Positions 15,601 to 29,321 of a stretch of DNA of 64,000 nt are shown one piece after another (position 1 is the stretch's first letter; every line of letters begins with the position of its first letter). The notes below the pieces were generated by a model. It was not told where the DNA came from. It saw nothing but the letters and a program-made list of their open reading frames with translations, and searched no databases. Source of the stretch: Apostichopus japonicus (lineage: Eukaryota > Echinodermata > Holothuroidea > Aspidochirotida > Stichopodidae). The stretch lies in contig NC_092575.1 in assembly GCF_037975245.1 (NCBI RefSeq), positions 7,723,001-7,787,000 of the forward strand. Direction: 5' to 3'. A program made the translations under genes and the position numbers.

Positions 15601-18600
15601 TAGCCTATCTATGACGCAAGAAAAGTATCAATGCCCTTTGGTATAACGCTTTCATGCACGAATGTCCTATGTATACACACATGTGTACCGTTCGTTTATA
15701 TCTATACAATTAAACTATACCACACTGCTTTGTCTGTCCAACGGTAAGTAAGCGCAACTAGCCTATCTATGACGCAAGAAAAGTATCAATGCGCTTTGGT
15801 ATAACACTTTCATGCACGAATGTATGTAGACACACATGTGTACCGTGCGTTTATATCTATACATTTAAACTATAACTTACAGCTTTGTCTGTCCAACGGT
15901 GAGTAAGCGCAACTAGCCTATCTATGACGCAAGCAAAGTATCAATGCGCTTTGGTATAACGCTTTCAAGCACGAATGCCCTATTTATACACTGTGTACCG
16001 TGCGTTTATATCTATACATTTAAACTATACCACACAGCTTTAACTGTCCAACGGTAAGTAAGCGCAACTAGCCTATCTATGACGCAAGCAAAGTATCAAT
16101 GCGCTTTGGTATAACGCTTTAATGCACGAATGTCCTATGTATACACACATGTGTACCGTGCGTTTATATCTATACAATTAAACTATACCACACTGCTTTG
16201 TCTGTCCAACGGTAAGTAAGCGCAACTAGCCTATCGATGACTCAACCAGAGTATGTATGCGCTTTGGTATAACGCTTTCATGCACGAATGTATGTATACA
16301 CTGTGTACCGTGCGTTTATATCTATACATTTAAACTATAACTTACAGCTTTGTCTGTCTAACGGTAAGTAAGCGCAACTAGCCTATCTATGACGCAAGAA
16401 AAGTATCAATGCGCTTTGGTATAACACTTTCATGCACGAATGTATGTAGACACACATGTGTACCGTGCGTTTAAATCTATACATTTAAACTATAACTTAC
16501 AGCTTTGTCTGTCCAACGGTAAGTAAGCGCAACTAGCCTAACTATGACGCAAGCAAAGTATCAATGCGCTTTGGTATAACGCTTTCAAGCACGAATGTCC
16601 TATGTATACACTGTGTACCGTGCGTTTATATCTATACATTTAAACTATACCACACAGCTTTTTCTGTCCAACGGTAAGTAAGCGCAACTAGCCTATCTAT
16701 GACGCAAGCAAAGTATCAATGCGCTTTGGTATAACGCTTTCATGCACGTATGTCCTATGTATACACTGTGTACCGTGCGTTTATATCTATACATTTAAAT
16801 TATAACTTACAGCTTTGTCTGTCCAACGTTAAGTAAGCGCAACTAGCCTATCTATGATGCAAGCAAAGTATCAATGCGCTTTGGTATAACGCTTTCATGC
16901 ACGAATGTATGTATACACACATGTGTACCGTACGTTTATATCTATACAATTAAACTATACCACACTGCTTTGTCTGTCCAACGGTAAGTAAGCGCAACTA
17001 GTCTATCGATGACTCAACCATAGTATGTATGCGCTTTGGTATAACGCTTTCATGCACGAATGTATGTATACACTGTGTACCGTGCGTTTATATCTACACA
17101 TTTAAACTATAACTTACAGCTTTGTCTGTCCAACGGTAAGTAAGCGCAACTAGCCTATCTATGACGCAAGAAAAGTATCAATGCGCTTTGGTATAACACT
17201 TTCATGCACGAATGTATGTAGACACACATGTGTACCGTGCGTTTATATCTATACAGTTAAACTATAACTTACAGCTTTGTCTGTCCAACGGTAAGTAAGC
17301 GCAACTAGCCTATCTATGACGCAAGCAAAGTATCAATGCGCTTTGGTATAACGCTTTCAAGCACGAATGTCCTATTTATACACACATGTGTACCGTGCGT
17401 TTATATCTATACATTTAAACTATACCACACAGCTTTAACTGTCCAACGGTAAGTAAGCGCAACTAGCCTATCTATGACGCAAGAAAAGTATCAATGCCCT
17501 TTGGTATAACGCTTTCATGCACGAATGTCCTATGTATACACACATGTGTACCGTTCGTTTATATCTATACAATTAAACTATACCACACTGCTTTGTCTGT
17601 CCAACGGTAAGTAAGCGCAACTAGCCTATCTATGACGCAAGAAAAGTATCAATGCGCTTTGGTATAACACTTTCATGCACGAATGTATGTAGACACACAT
17701 GTGTACCGTGCGTTTATATCTATACATTTAAACTATAACTTACAGCTTTGTCTGTCCAACGGTGAGTAAGCGCAACTAGCCTATCTATGACGCAAGCAAA
17801 GTATCAATGCGCTTTGGTATAACGCTTTCAAGCACGAATGCCCTATTTATACACTGTGTACCGTGCGTTTATATCTATACATTTAAACTATACCACACAG
17901 CTTTAACTGTCCAACGGTAAGTAAGCGCAACTAGCCTATCTATGACGCAAGCAAAGTATCAATGCGCTTTGGTATAACGCTTTAATGCACGAATGTCCTA
18001 TGTATACACACATGTGTACCGTGCGTTTATATCTATACAATTAAACTATACCACACTGCTTTGTCTGTCCAACGGTAAGTAAGCGCAACTAGCCTATCGA
18101 TGACTCAACCAGAGTATGTATGCGCTTTGGTATAACGCTTTCATGCACGAATGTATGTATACACTGTGTACCGTGCGTTTATATCTATACATTTAAACTA
18201 TAACTTACAGCTTTGTCTGTCTAACGGTAAGTAAGCGCAACTAGCCTATCTATGACGCAAGAAAAGTATCAATGCGCTTTGGTATAACACTTTCATGCAC
18301 GAATGTATGTAGACACACATGTGTACCGTGCGTTTATATCTATACAGTTAAACTATAACTTACAGCTTTGTCTGTCCAACGGTAAGTAAGCGCAACTAGC
18401 CTATCTATGACGCAAGCAAAGTATCAATGCGCTTTGGTATAACGCTTTCAAGCACGAATGTCCTATTTATACACACATGTGTACCGTGCGTTTATATCTA
18501 TACATTTAAACTATACCACACAGCTTTAACTGTCCAACGGTAAGTAAGCGCAACTAGCCTATCTATGACGCAAGAAAAGTATCAATGCCCTTTGGTATAA

Positions 18601-19400
18601 CGCTTTCATGCACGAATGTCCTATGTATACACACATGTGTACCGTTCGTTTATATCTATACAATTAAACTATACCACACTGCTTTGTCTGTCCAACGGTA
18701 AGTAAGCGCAACTAGCCTATCTATGACGCAAGAAAAGTATCAATGCGCTTTGGTATAACACTTTCATGCACGAATGTATGTAGACACACATGTGTACCGT
18801 GCGTTTATATCTATACATTTAAACTATAACTTACAGCTTTGTCTGTCCAACGGTGAGTAAGCGCAACTAGCCTATCTATGACGCAAGCAAAGTATCAATG
18901 CGCTTTGGTATAACGCTTTCAAGCACGAATGCCCTATTTATACACTGTGTACCGTGCGTTTATATCTATACATTTAAACTATACCACACAGCTTTAACTG
19001 TCCAACGGTAAGTAAGCGCAACTAGCCTATCTATGACGCAAGCAAAGTATCAATGCGCTTTGGTATAACGCTTTAATGCACGAATGTCCTATGTATACAC
19101 ACATGTGTACCGTGCGTTTATATCTATACAATTAAACTATACCACACTGCTTTGTCTGTCCAACGGTAAGTAAGCGCAACTAGCCTATCGATGACTCAAC
19201 CAGAGTATGTATGCGCTTTGGTATAACGCTTTCATGCACGAATGTATGTATACACTGTGTACCGTGCGTTTATATCTATACATTTAAACTATAACTTACA
19301 GCTTTGTCTGTCTAACGGTAAGTAAGCGCAACTAGCCTATCTATGACGCAAGAAAAGTATCAATGCGCTTTGGTATAACACTTTCATGCACGAATGTATG
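12700..19400. repeat. Nested higher-order family, lags 1863, 2334, 1091 and 471 bp
   Basis: Private variants place the copies. ATGCCCTATT occurs at 13641, 15975, 17838 and 18929 (steps 2334, 1863, 1091). CCGTACG occurs at 12731, 14594 and 16928 (steps 1863, 2334). TCTATACAGT occurs at 13051, 14914, 17248 and 18339 (steps 1863, 2334, 1091). CCGTTCG occurs at 13354, 15217, 15688, 17551 and 18642. In monomer units these are about 12, 15, 7 and 3. The pattern fits repeated unequal exchange with different register shifts. Confidence 0.9.
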
Positions 19401-20639
19401 TAGACACACATGTGTACCGTGCGTTTATATCTATACATTTAAACTATAACTTACAGCTTTGTCTGTCCAACGGTAAGTAAGCGCAACTAGCCTATCTATG
19501 ACGCAAGCAAAGTATCAATGCGCTTTGGTATAACGCTTTAATGCACGAATGTCCTATGTATACACACATGTGTACCGTGCGTTCATATCTATACATTTAA
19601 ACTATAAAACACAGCTTTGTCTGTCCAACGTTAAGTAAGCGCAACTAGCCTATCTATGACGCAAGCAAAGTATCAATGCGCTTTGGTATAACGCTTTCAT
19701 GCACGAATGTATGTATACACACATGTGTACCGTGCGTTTATATCTATACATTTAAACTATAACTTACAGCTTTGTCTGTCCAACGGTGAGTAAGCGCAAC
19801 TAGCCTATCTATGACGCAAGCAAAGTATCAATGCCCTTTGGTATAACGCTTTCATGCACGAATGTCCTATGTATACTCTGTGTACCGTGCCTTTCTATCT
19901 ATACATTTAAACTATACCACACAGCTTTGTCTGTCCAACGGTAAGTAAGCGCAACTATAGCCTATCTATGACGCAAGCAAAGTATCAATGTGCTTTGGTA
20001 TAACGCTTTCATGCACGAATGTCCTATGTATACACACATGTGTACCGTTCGTTTATATCTATACAATTAAACTATACCACACTGCTTTGTCTGTCCAACG
20101 GTAAATAAGCGCAACTAGCCTATCGATGACTCAACCAGAGTATGTATGCGCTTTGGTATAACGCTTTCATGCACGAATGTATGTATACACTGTGTACCGT
20201 GCGTTTATATCTATACATTTAAACTATAACTTACAGCTTTGTCTGTCCAACGGTAAGTAAGCGCAACTAGCCTATCTATGACGCAAGATAAGTATCAATG
20301 CGCTTTGGTATAACGCTTTACTGCACGAATGTCCTATGTATACACACATGTGTACCGTGCGTTTATATCTATACATTTAAACTATAACTTACAGCTTTGT
20401 CTGTCCAACGGTAAGTAAGCGCAACTAGCCTATCTATGACGCAAGCAAAGTATCAATGCGCTTTGGTATAACGCTTTCAAGCACGAATGTCCTATTTATA
20501 CACTGTGTACCGTTCGTTTATATCTATACATTTAAACTATACCACACAGCTTTAACTGTCCAACGGTAAGTAAGCGCAACTAGCCTATCTATGACGCAAG
20601 CAAAGTATCAATGCGCTTTGGTATAACGCTTTACTGCAC

Positions 20640-21600
20640 GAATGTCCTATGTATACACACATGTGTACCGTGCGTTCATATCTATACATTTAAACTATAC
20701 AACACAGCTTTGTCTGTCCAACGTTAAGTAAGCGCAACTAGCCTATCTATGATGCAAGCAAAGTATCAATGCGCTTTGGTATAACGCTTTCATGCACGAA
20801 TGTATGTATACACACATGTGTACCGTGCGTTTATATCTATACATTTAAACTATAACTTACAGCTTTGTCTGTCCAACGGTGAGTAAGCGCAACTAGCCTA
20901 TCTATGACGCAAGCAAAGTATCAATGCCCTTTGGTATAACGCTTTCATGCACGAATGTCCTATGTATACTCTGTGTACCGTGCCTTTCTATCTATACATT
21001 TAAACTATACCACACAGCTTTGTCTGTCCAACGGTAAGTAAGCGCAACTATAGCCTATTTATGACGCAAGCAAAGTATCAATGTGCTTTGGTATAACGCT
21101 TTCATGCACGAATGTCCTATGTATACACACATGTGTACCGTGCGTTCATATCTATACATTTAAACTATACAACACAGCTTTGTCTGTCCAACGTTAAGTA
21201 AGCGCAACTAGCCTATCTATGATGCAAGCAAAGTATCAATGCGCTTTGGTATAACGCTTTCATGCACGAATGTATGTATACACACATGTGTACCGTGCGT
21301 TTATATCTATACATTTAAACTATAACTTACAGCTTTGTCTGTCCAACGGTGAGTAAGCGCAACTAGCCTATCTATGACGCAAGCAAAGTATCAATGCCCT
21401 TTGGTATAACGCTTTCATGCACGAATGTCCTATGTATACTCTGTGTACCGTGCCTTTCTATCTATACATTTAAACTATACCACACAGCTTTGTCTGTCCA
21501 ACGGTAAGTAAGCGCAACTATAGCCTATCTATGACGCAAGCAAAGTATCAATGTGCTTTGGTATAACGCTTTCATGCACGAATGTCCTATGTATACACAC
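20640..21600. repeat. Local three-monomer duplication, lag about 470 bp
   Basis: The variant GCGTTCATATC occurs at about 20672 and again 470 bp later, followed in both copies by the same order of monomer types (GTTAAG donor-site variant, then GTGAGTAAG, then the CTATAGCC variant). This is the smallest clear higher-order step in the array. Confidence 0.8.
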
Positions 21601-24600
21601 ATGTGTACCGTTCGTTTATATCTATACAATTAAACTATTCCACACTGCTTTGTCTGTCCAACGGTAAGTAAGCGCAACTAGCCTATCGATGACTCAACCA
21701 GAGTATGTATGCGCTTTGGTATAACGCTTTCATGCACGAATGTATGTATACACTGTGTACCGTGCGTTTATATCTATACATTTAAACTATAACTTACAGC
21801 TTTGTCTGTCCAACGGTAAGTAAGCGCAACTAGCCTATCTATGACATAAGAAAAGTATCAATGCGCTTTGGTATAACACTTTCATGCACGAATGTATGTA
21901 GACACACATGTGTACCGTGCGTTTATATCTATACATTTAAACTATAACTTACAGCTTTAACTGTCCAACGGTAAGTAAGCGCAACTAGCCTATCTATGAC
22001 GCAAGCAAAGTATCAATGCGCTTTGGTATAACGCTTTAATGCACGAATGTCCTATTTATACACTGTGTACCGTGCGTTTATATCTATACATTTAAACTAT
22101 ACCACACAGCTTTAACTGTCCAACGGTAAGTAAGCGCAACTAGCCTATCTATGACGCAAGCAAAGTATCAATGCGCTTTGGTATAACGCTTTAATGCACG
22201 AATGTCCTATGTATACACACATGTGTACCGTGCGTTTATATCTATACATTTAAACTATACCACACAGCTTTGTCTGTCCAACGTTAAGTAAGCGCAACTA
22301 GCCTATCTATGATGTAAGCAAAGTATCAATGCGCTTTGGTATAACGCTTTCAAGCACGAATGTCCTATTTATACACACATGTGTAACGTGCGTTTATATC
22401 TATACATTTAAACTATACCACACAGCTTTGTCTGTCCAACGTTAAGTAAGCGCAACTAGCCTATCTATGATGCAAGCAAAGTATCAATGCGCTTTGGTAT
22501 AACGCTTTCATGCACGAATGTATGTATACACACATGTGTACCGTGCGTTTATATCTATACATTTAAACTATAACTTGCAGCTTTGTCTGTCCAACGGTGA
22601 GTAAGCGCAACTAGCCTATCTATGACGCAAGCAAAGTATCAATGCCCTTTGGTATAACGCTTTCATGCACGAATGTCCTATGTATACTCTGTGTACCGTG
22701 CCTTTCTATCTATACATTTAAACTATACCACACAACTTTGTCTGTCAAACGGTAAGTAAGCGCAAATAGCCTATCTATGACTCAACCATAGTATGTATGC
22801 GCTTTGGTATAACGCTTTCATGCACGAATGTATGTATACACTGTGTACCGTGCGTTTATATGTATACATTTAAACTATAACTTACAGCTTTGTCTGTCCA
22901 ACGGTAAGTAAGCGCAACTAGCCTATCTATGACGCAAGAAAAGTATCAATGCGCTTTGGTATAACACTTTCATGCACGAATGTATGTAGACACACATGTG
23001 TACCGTGCGTTTATATCTATACATTTAAACTATAACTTACAGCTTTGTCTGTCCAACGGTAAGTAATCGCAACCAGCCTATCTATGACGCAAGCAAAGTA
23101 TCAATGCGCTTTGGTATAACGCTTTCAAGCACGAATGTCCTATTTATACACACATGTGTACCGTGCGTTTATATCTATACATTTAAACTATACCACACAG
23201 CTTTAACTGTCCAACGGTAAGTAAGCGCAACTAGCCTATCTATGACGCAAGAAAAGTATCAATGCGCTTTGGTATAACGCTTTAATGCACGAATGTCCTA
23301 TGTATACACACATGTATACCGTGCGTTTATATCTATACATTTAAACTATAACTTACAGCTTTGTCTGTCCAACGGTAAGTAAGCGCAACTAGCCTATCTA
23401 TGACGCAAGCAAAGTATCAATGCGCTTTGGTATAACGCTTTCAAGCACGAATGTCCTATTTATACACACATGTGTACCGTGCGTTTATATCTATACATTT
23501 AAACTATACCACACAGCTTTAACTGTCCAACGGTAAGTAAGCGCAACTAGCCTATCTATGACGCAAGCAAAGTATCAATGCGCTTTGGTATAACGCTTTA
23601 ATGCACGAATGTCCTATGTATACACACATGTGTACAGTGCGTTTATATCTATACATTTAAACTATACCACACAGCTTTGTCTGTCCAACGTTAAGTAAGC
23701 GCAACTAGCCTATCTATGATGCAAGCAAATTATCATTGCGCTTTGGTATAACGCTTTCATGCACGAATGTATGTATACACACATGTGTACCGTGCGTTTA
23801 TATCTATACATTTAAACTATAACTTACAGCTTTGTCTGTCCAACGGTAAGTAAGCGCAACTAGCCTAACTATGACGCAAGCAAAGTATCAATGCGCTTTG
23901 GTATAACGCTTTCAAGCACGAATGTCCTATGTATACACCGTGTACCGTGCGTTTATATCTATACATTTAAACTATACCACACAGCTTTTTCTGTCCAACG
24001 GTAAGTAAGCGCAACTAGCCTATCTATGACGCAAGCAAAGTATCAATGCGCTTTGGTATAACGCTTTCATGCACGTATGTCCTATGTATACACTGTGTAC
24101 CGTGCGTTTATATCTATACATTTAAACTATAACTTACAGCTTTGTCTGTCCAACGTTAAGTAAGCGCAACTAGCCTATCTATGATGCAAGCAAAGTATCA
24201 ATGCGCTTTGGTATAACGCTTTCATGCACGAATGTATGTATACACACATGTGTACCGTGCGTTTATATCTATACATTTAAACTATAACTTACAGCTTTGT
24301 CTGTCCAACGGTAAGTAAGCGCAACTAGCCTATCTATGACGCAAGCAAAGTATCAATGCGCTTTGGTATAACGCTTTCAAGCACGAATGTCCTATTTATA
24401 CACTGTGTACCGTGCGTTTATATCTATACATTTAAACTATACCACACAGCTTTGTCTGTCCAACGGTAAGTAAGCGCAACTAGCCTATCTATGACGCAAG
24501 CAAAGTATCAATGCGCTTTGGTATAACGCTTTAATGCACGAATGTCCTATGTATACACACATGTGTACAGTGCGTTTATATCTATACATTTAAACTATAC

Positions 24601-26768
24601 CAGACAGCTTTGTCTGTCCAACGTTAAGTAAGCGCAACTAGCCTATCTATGATGCAAGCAAAGTATCAATGCGCTTTGGTATAACGCTTTCATGCACGAA
24701 TGTATGTATACACACATTTGTACCGTGCGTTTATATCTATACATTTAAACTATAACTTACAGCTTTGTCTGTCCAACGGTAAGTAAGCGCAACTAGCCTA
24801 TCTATGACGCAAGCAAAGTATCAATGCCCTTTGGTATAGCGCTTTCATGCACGAATGTCCTATGTATACTCTGTGTACCGTGCCTTTCTATCTATACATT
24901 TAAACTATACCACACAGCTTTGTCTGTCCAACGGTAAGTAAGCGCAACTAGCCTATCTATGACGCAAGCAAAGTATCAATGCGCTTTGGTATAACGCTTT
25001 AATGCACGAATGTCCTATGTATACACACATGTGTACAGTGCGTTTATATCTATACAATTAAACTATACCACACTGCTTTGTCTGTCCAACGTTAAGTAAG
25101 CGCAACTAGCCTATCTATGACGCAAGCAAAGTATCAATGCGCTTTGGTATAACGCTTTCATGCACGAATGTATGTAGACACACATGTGTACCGTGCGTTT
25201 ATATCTATACATTTAAACTATAACTTACAGCTTTGTCTGTCCAACGGTAAGTAAGCGCAACTAGCCTAACTATGACGCAAGCAAAGTATCAATGCGCTTT
25301 GTTATAACGCTTTCAAGCACGAATGTCCTATGTATACACTGTGTACCGTGCGTTTATATCTATACATTTAAACTATACCACACAGCTTTGTCTGTCCAAC
25401 GGTAAGTAAGCGCAACTAGCCTATCTATGACGCAAGCAAAGTATCAGTGCGCTTTGGTATAACGCTTTCATGCACGTATGTCCTATGTATACACTGTGTA
25501 CCGTGCGTTTATATCTATACATTTAAACTATACCACACAGCTTTGTCTGTCCAACGGTAAGTAAGCGCAACTAGCCTATCTATGACGCAAGCAAAGTATC
25601 AATGCGCTTTGATATAACGCTTTCATGCACGAATGTCCTATTTATACACTGTGTACCGTGCGTTTATATCTATACATTTAAACTATACCACACAGCTTTA
25701 ACTGTCCAACGGTAAGTAAGCGCAACTAGCCTATCTATGACGCAAGCAAAGTATCAATGCGCTTTGGTATAACGCTTTACTGCACGAATGTCCTATGTAT
25801 ACACACATGTGTACCGTGCGTTTATATCTATACATTTAAACTATACCACACAGCTTTGTCTGTCCAACGGTAAGTAAGCGCAACTAGCCTATCTATGAAG
25901 CAAGCAAAGTATCAATGCGCTTTGGTATAACGCTTTCAAGCACGAATGTCCTATTTATACACTGTGTACCGTTCGTTTATATCTATACATTTAAACTATA
26001 CCACACAGCTTTAACTGTCCAACGGTAAGTAAGCGCAACTAGCCTATCTATGACGCAAGCAAAGTATCAATGCGCTTTGGTATAACGCTTTACTGTACGA
26101 ATGTATGTATACACACATGTATACCGTGCGTTTATATCTATACATTTAAACTACACCACACAGCTTTGTCTGTCCAACGGTAAGTAAGCGCAACTAGCCT
26201 ATCTATGACGCAAGCAAAGTATCAATGCGCTTTGGTATAACGCTTTACTGCACGAATGTTCTATGTATACACACATGTGTACCGTGCGTTTATATCTATA
26301 CATTTAAACTATAACTTACAGCTTTGTCTGTCCAACGGTAAGTAAGCGCAACTAGCCTATCTATGACGCAAGCAAAGTATCAATGCGCTTTGGTATAACG
26401 CTTTCAAGCACGAATGTCCTATTTATACACTGTGTACCGTTCGTTTATATCTATACATTTAAACTATACCACACAGCTTTAACTGTCCAACGTTAAGTAA
26501 GCGCAACTAGCCTATCTATGATGCAAGCAAAGTATCAATGCGCTTTGGTATAACGCTTTAATGCACGAATGTCCTATGTATACACACATGTGTACCGTGC
26601 GTTTATATATATACATTTAAACTATAACTTACAGCTTTGTCTGTCCAACGGTGAGTAAGCGCAACTAGCCTATCTATGACGCAAGCAAAGTATCAATGCC
26701 CTTTGGTATAACGCTTTCATGCACGAATGTCCTATGTATACTCTGTGTACCGTGCCTTTCTATCTATA

Positions 26769-26975
26769 CACTCTAATAACAAAAGAGTGAACTTTTCACT
26801 CTTTTCACGGAGTGAAAAAAATTTAACTCCAAAGGAGCGGAAATTCACTCCATTAGACAACAGAAATCTTCGTATTTCAAAGCTAAAGTACTTAATATTC
26901 ACTCTTTACAAAGGAGTGAACAAATGAGCCAATCAAATGCTAAGAACGCTCACTCTTACTTTGGAGTGAAGGATC
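26769..26975. repeat. Left terminal region rich in TTCACTC/GAGTGAA motifs
   Basis: Both orientations of the motif recur at least seven times in about 200 bp, often as facing pairs around a short spacer (for example ATTCACTC, then TTTACAAAGGAGTGAAC). Repeated subterminal motifs are a known binding-site arrangement for transposases of several DNA transposon families; binding here is inferred. Confidence 0.8.
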
Positions 26976-27337
26976 AACCAATCAGTCAGTACGCGTTTCT
27001 TCGAATACAGAAATATTTGTAGTTACGCCATTTTTTTTACTCGTTTGCCTTCGCTCGTTCTTGTCGTTTTACATCTTAAAACATGTCAGTTTCGCAGTGG
27101 CTTGAAGAAAGCGGATTTGGACGTGATGGTATTCAGTTGTTTGGAGGTAAGGTTAACAAGCAAATGTTGAAAGAACGTGAAATTATATAGAATTTAGAAG
27201 GTTGCCATGGCCGCAGGTCGTCGTTGCCTACAGTCGATTGGCTAGGCTCTTAAACGTTACGCTTAACAGTGTAGCGGAAACATTTAACATTAGGCTTGGT
27301 ACCATACACATTAACACATTGGCTAGTTGTTTGGAGG

Positions 27338-27408
27338 CACAGGCACTCGTAACGTTATGTAGGTGTATAGTATATAAACACGCCTACATAACGTTACGAG
27401 TGCCTGTG
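27338..27408. repeat. Perfect 26-bp inverted repeat hairpin
   Basis: Arms 27338-27363 and 27383-27408 are exact reverse complements (core CACTCGTAACGTTATGTAGG), separated by a 19-base loop. A short open frame across it is simply the palindrome read through. It could be a tiny fold-back element or a structured RNA; nothing decides. Confidence 0.85.
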
Positions 27409-27850
27409 TTCGGAGGTAAGGCCTATGCCTAAGGCTAATGTTAGGCCTATGAGTAATGGGCCAGAAGTTAATGCAGCTAAGGTCCAGGAATTGTGTTTTC
27501 TTAATGAACGTTTTCCTTTATGATTTTTTGTTATTTCACGTATCAAGATGTAACGTCACAAACTGAAACAGAGACAGCAGAATTACCAGGTTGTTTTTGG
27601 ATACATTTATTCACAGGTGGAAAATTCGGAATTAGGGGAAATTTCCTGAAAGAAAATTACAAAATAATAGTAGAAACAATCAACTTCGGACGACAAACAA
27701 TTGCAATGTTCAATCATAACTATCATGAATAGCAATAGCTAATAATATATATGTATGTCCCTCTTTACAAAGTTCACTAGGCCTATATCAATTTAACCTC
27801 AATATACGGGAGAAAAATACTACATGGCATTAAGGTTAAATAGCATTTAC

Positions 27851-28598
27851 AGTACAAACAGCAATGAGTCATACTGTAGAAAACCAGTCAGAGCCTTAAA
27901 GGAATACCAATATTAAACAACATTGCCTTTTACCAGTTAATACAACAAAGTTGAACCACTTTCACTATTTAATTTACAAGGGAATGCAAATATGGACAGA
28001 AAATACAATTAAACTTGAACTGTGTTGGATTATCCGAATGATTGATTACAATTCAGGTATGTTTATGGTCCTACGCAGCTGAGAAAGAAACTTATGCCAA
28101 AAGATTGCATGACCTTCTAACCCCTTAAAAACGAATATCCAAAGAGAGTTACAAATGCCTATACACAGTGTATGGACATAGCAACTGAAACACCCTCCAA
28201 AGCAAACACAAGATTCATCTACTTTAAGATGGGTACTATCTGTGATGTTGAGTAACTTCTTCATTCATAGTACAGACAGCAATGAGTAATAATGTAGAAA
28301 ACCAGTCAGGGTCTGAAAGGAATATCAATAATTAACAACGTTGCCCTTTACCAGTTAATTATACAACAAAGATGTATCCCCTTTCACTATTTAATTCACA
28401 AGGGAATACAAAATTAATATGGACAGAAAATAGAATTAATCTATCAACTGTGTTGGAAAATCTGAATGATTGCTTACAACAGGGATGTTAATGGTCCTAT
28501 GCAGCAGAGAGAGAAACTTATGCCAAAAGATTGATTGAACTTCTAACCCCTAAAAGGGAATATCCTAAGAGCGTTATATATGACTACACACAGTGTAT
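27851..28598. repeat. Diverged tandem duplication, lag 418 bp
   Basis: The segment starting AGTACAAACAGCAATGAGT at 27851 recurs as AGTACAGACAGCAATGAGT at 28269. Both run through GTAGAAAACCAGTCAG, TTTCACTATTTAATT, AAACTTATGCCAAAAGATTG and ACACAGTGTAT (ending near 28173 and 28598). Copies differ by many substitutions and small indels, so this is an old duplication within the transposon. No coding sense was found. Confidence 0.85.
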
Positions 28599-29207
28599 TG
28601 TTCTGTTAGTGCAGTACCAAAGGTAAGGACCATTTGTTGTGTTTGGTGTAAAGGTTATTACCCTTCCTGCTTCAACTGTTGGATAGTTTTTAATAGACAA
28701 AATTGATAGTGATGTAAAGACGTTATTTTGTCAACTAAAGTGTACCACAGAATTATAAACTAAAAAAATCTATCCATTATATCCATAACCACACATTTTT
28801 AACTGGGTAATAATGACTTGAAATAACTTTGTCGTTTCAGGTAGGCTGTGTGCACCAACGTTGGCCAATTTGTTAAGGAGAAGCCCCTGAAGTGTACCCA
28901 ACCTTTTCTGCTGGGCCAAGGTCCAGACAGGAGGCCAACCCAATTCTTTTTCATTTTTGATTCAACAAGCTCACCAGTTTGGGACTCCATCACAGTTGCA
29001 ATTGGCAGGATTTTTAAATTTCATTTGTTTTAATATTCATTTTGCCATTCCATTAACAACATTTTACAATTATATTTTTGAAGGGCTAATATTTAAGGTG
29101 CATAGTAAGACCAGATAAGGTAAGTCCAAAAGTTAGGTCTCTGAATGTTTCTCTAGCAAATGTGTGAGCATTCATAGATTCAAAGATTAAAAGTATGTAG
29201 ACAGGTA

Positions 29208-29321
29208 GCTATTACTTCAGTTGAAATATCATAACCCCCCCCAAAAAAATAAAGTATATATATATATACTTTTTTTGGGTGGGGGGGGGGTGGTTTATGA
29301 TATTTCAACTGAAGTAATAGC
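29208..29321. repeat. 114-bp near-perfect hairpin
   Basis: The outer arms GCTATTACTTCAGTTGAAAT (from 29208) and their reverse complement (ending 29321) enclose opposed C-run/A-run and T-run/G-run tracts and a central (TA)n. Almost the whole 114 bp can fold on itself. It resembles a small fold-back MITE. Confidence 0.88.

Larger units (their letters stand above)
1..26768. repeat. Satellite array, ~155-bp monomer (left block)
   Basis: Head-to-tail monomers of about 152-158 bp fill this block; successive copies of the anchor ACTAGCC start at 155, 310, 468, 620 and 775. By length about 171 monomers are present. Monomers differ mainly in the middle: one class has ATGTATGTAGACACACATG, others have TCCTATGTATACACACATG, TCCTATTTATACACTGTG or TCCTATGTATACTCTGTG, so length changes by a few bases. 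A second variable site reads either CTATGACGCAAGCAAAG or CGATGACTCAACCAGAG. All reading frames are closed repeatedly, so it is not coding. The block begins before the window and stops at a transposon insertion. A centromeric or heterochromatic role is possible but inferred only from organisation. Confidence 0.98.

Noticed and set aside
1-26768. CRISPR array
   Set aside because: Whole monomers of about 155 bp repeat with no unique spacers, and the sequence is eukaryotic.
1-26768. CENP-B box in the satellite
   Set aside because: Looked for TTCG-N4-A-N2-CGGG on both strands of the monomer classes; none fits, even in the GTTCGTTT variant.
26727-26927. 66-codon open frame crossing the satellite-transposon junction
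   Set aside because: It begins in satellite and continues through the motif-rich transposon end; it arises only from the junction and has no domain.
27202-27432. 76-codon open frame
   Set aside because: A third of it is the 26-bp inverted repeat read through both arms; no protein feature.
28848-29033. Possible captured exon after a CAG at about 28840 (MCTNVGQFVKEKPL onward)
   Set aside because: An acceptor-like site precedes it, but no motif is recognised and both strands are open equally.
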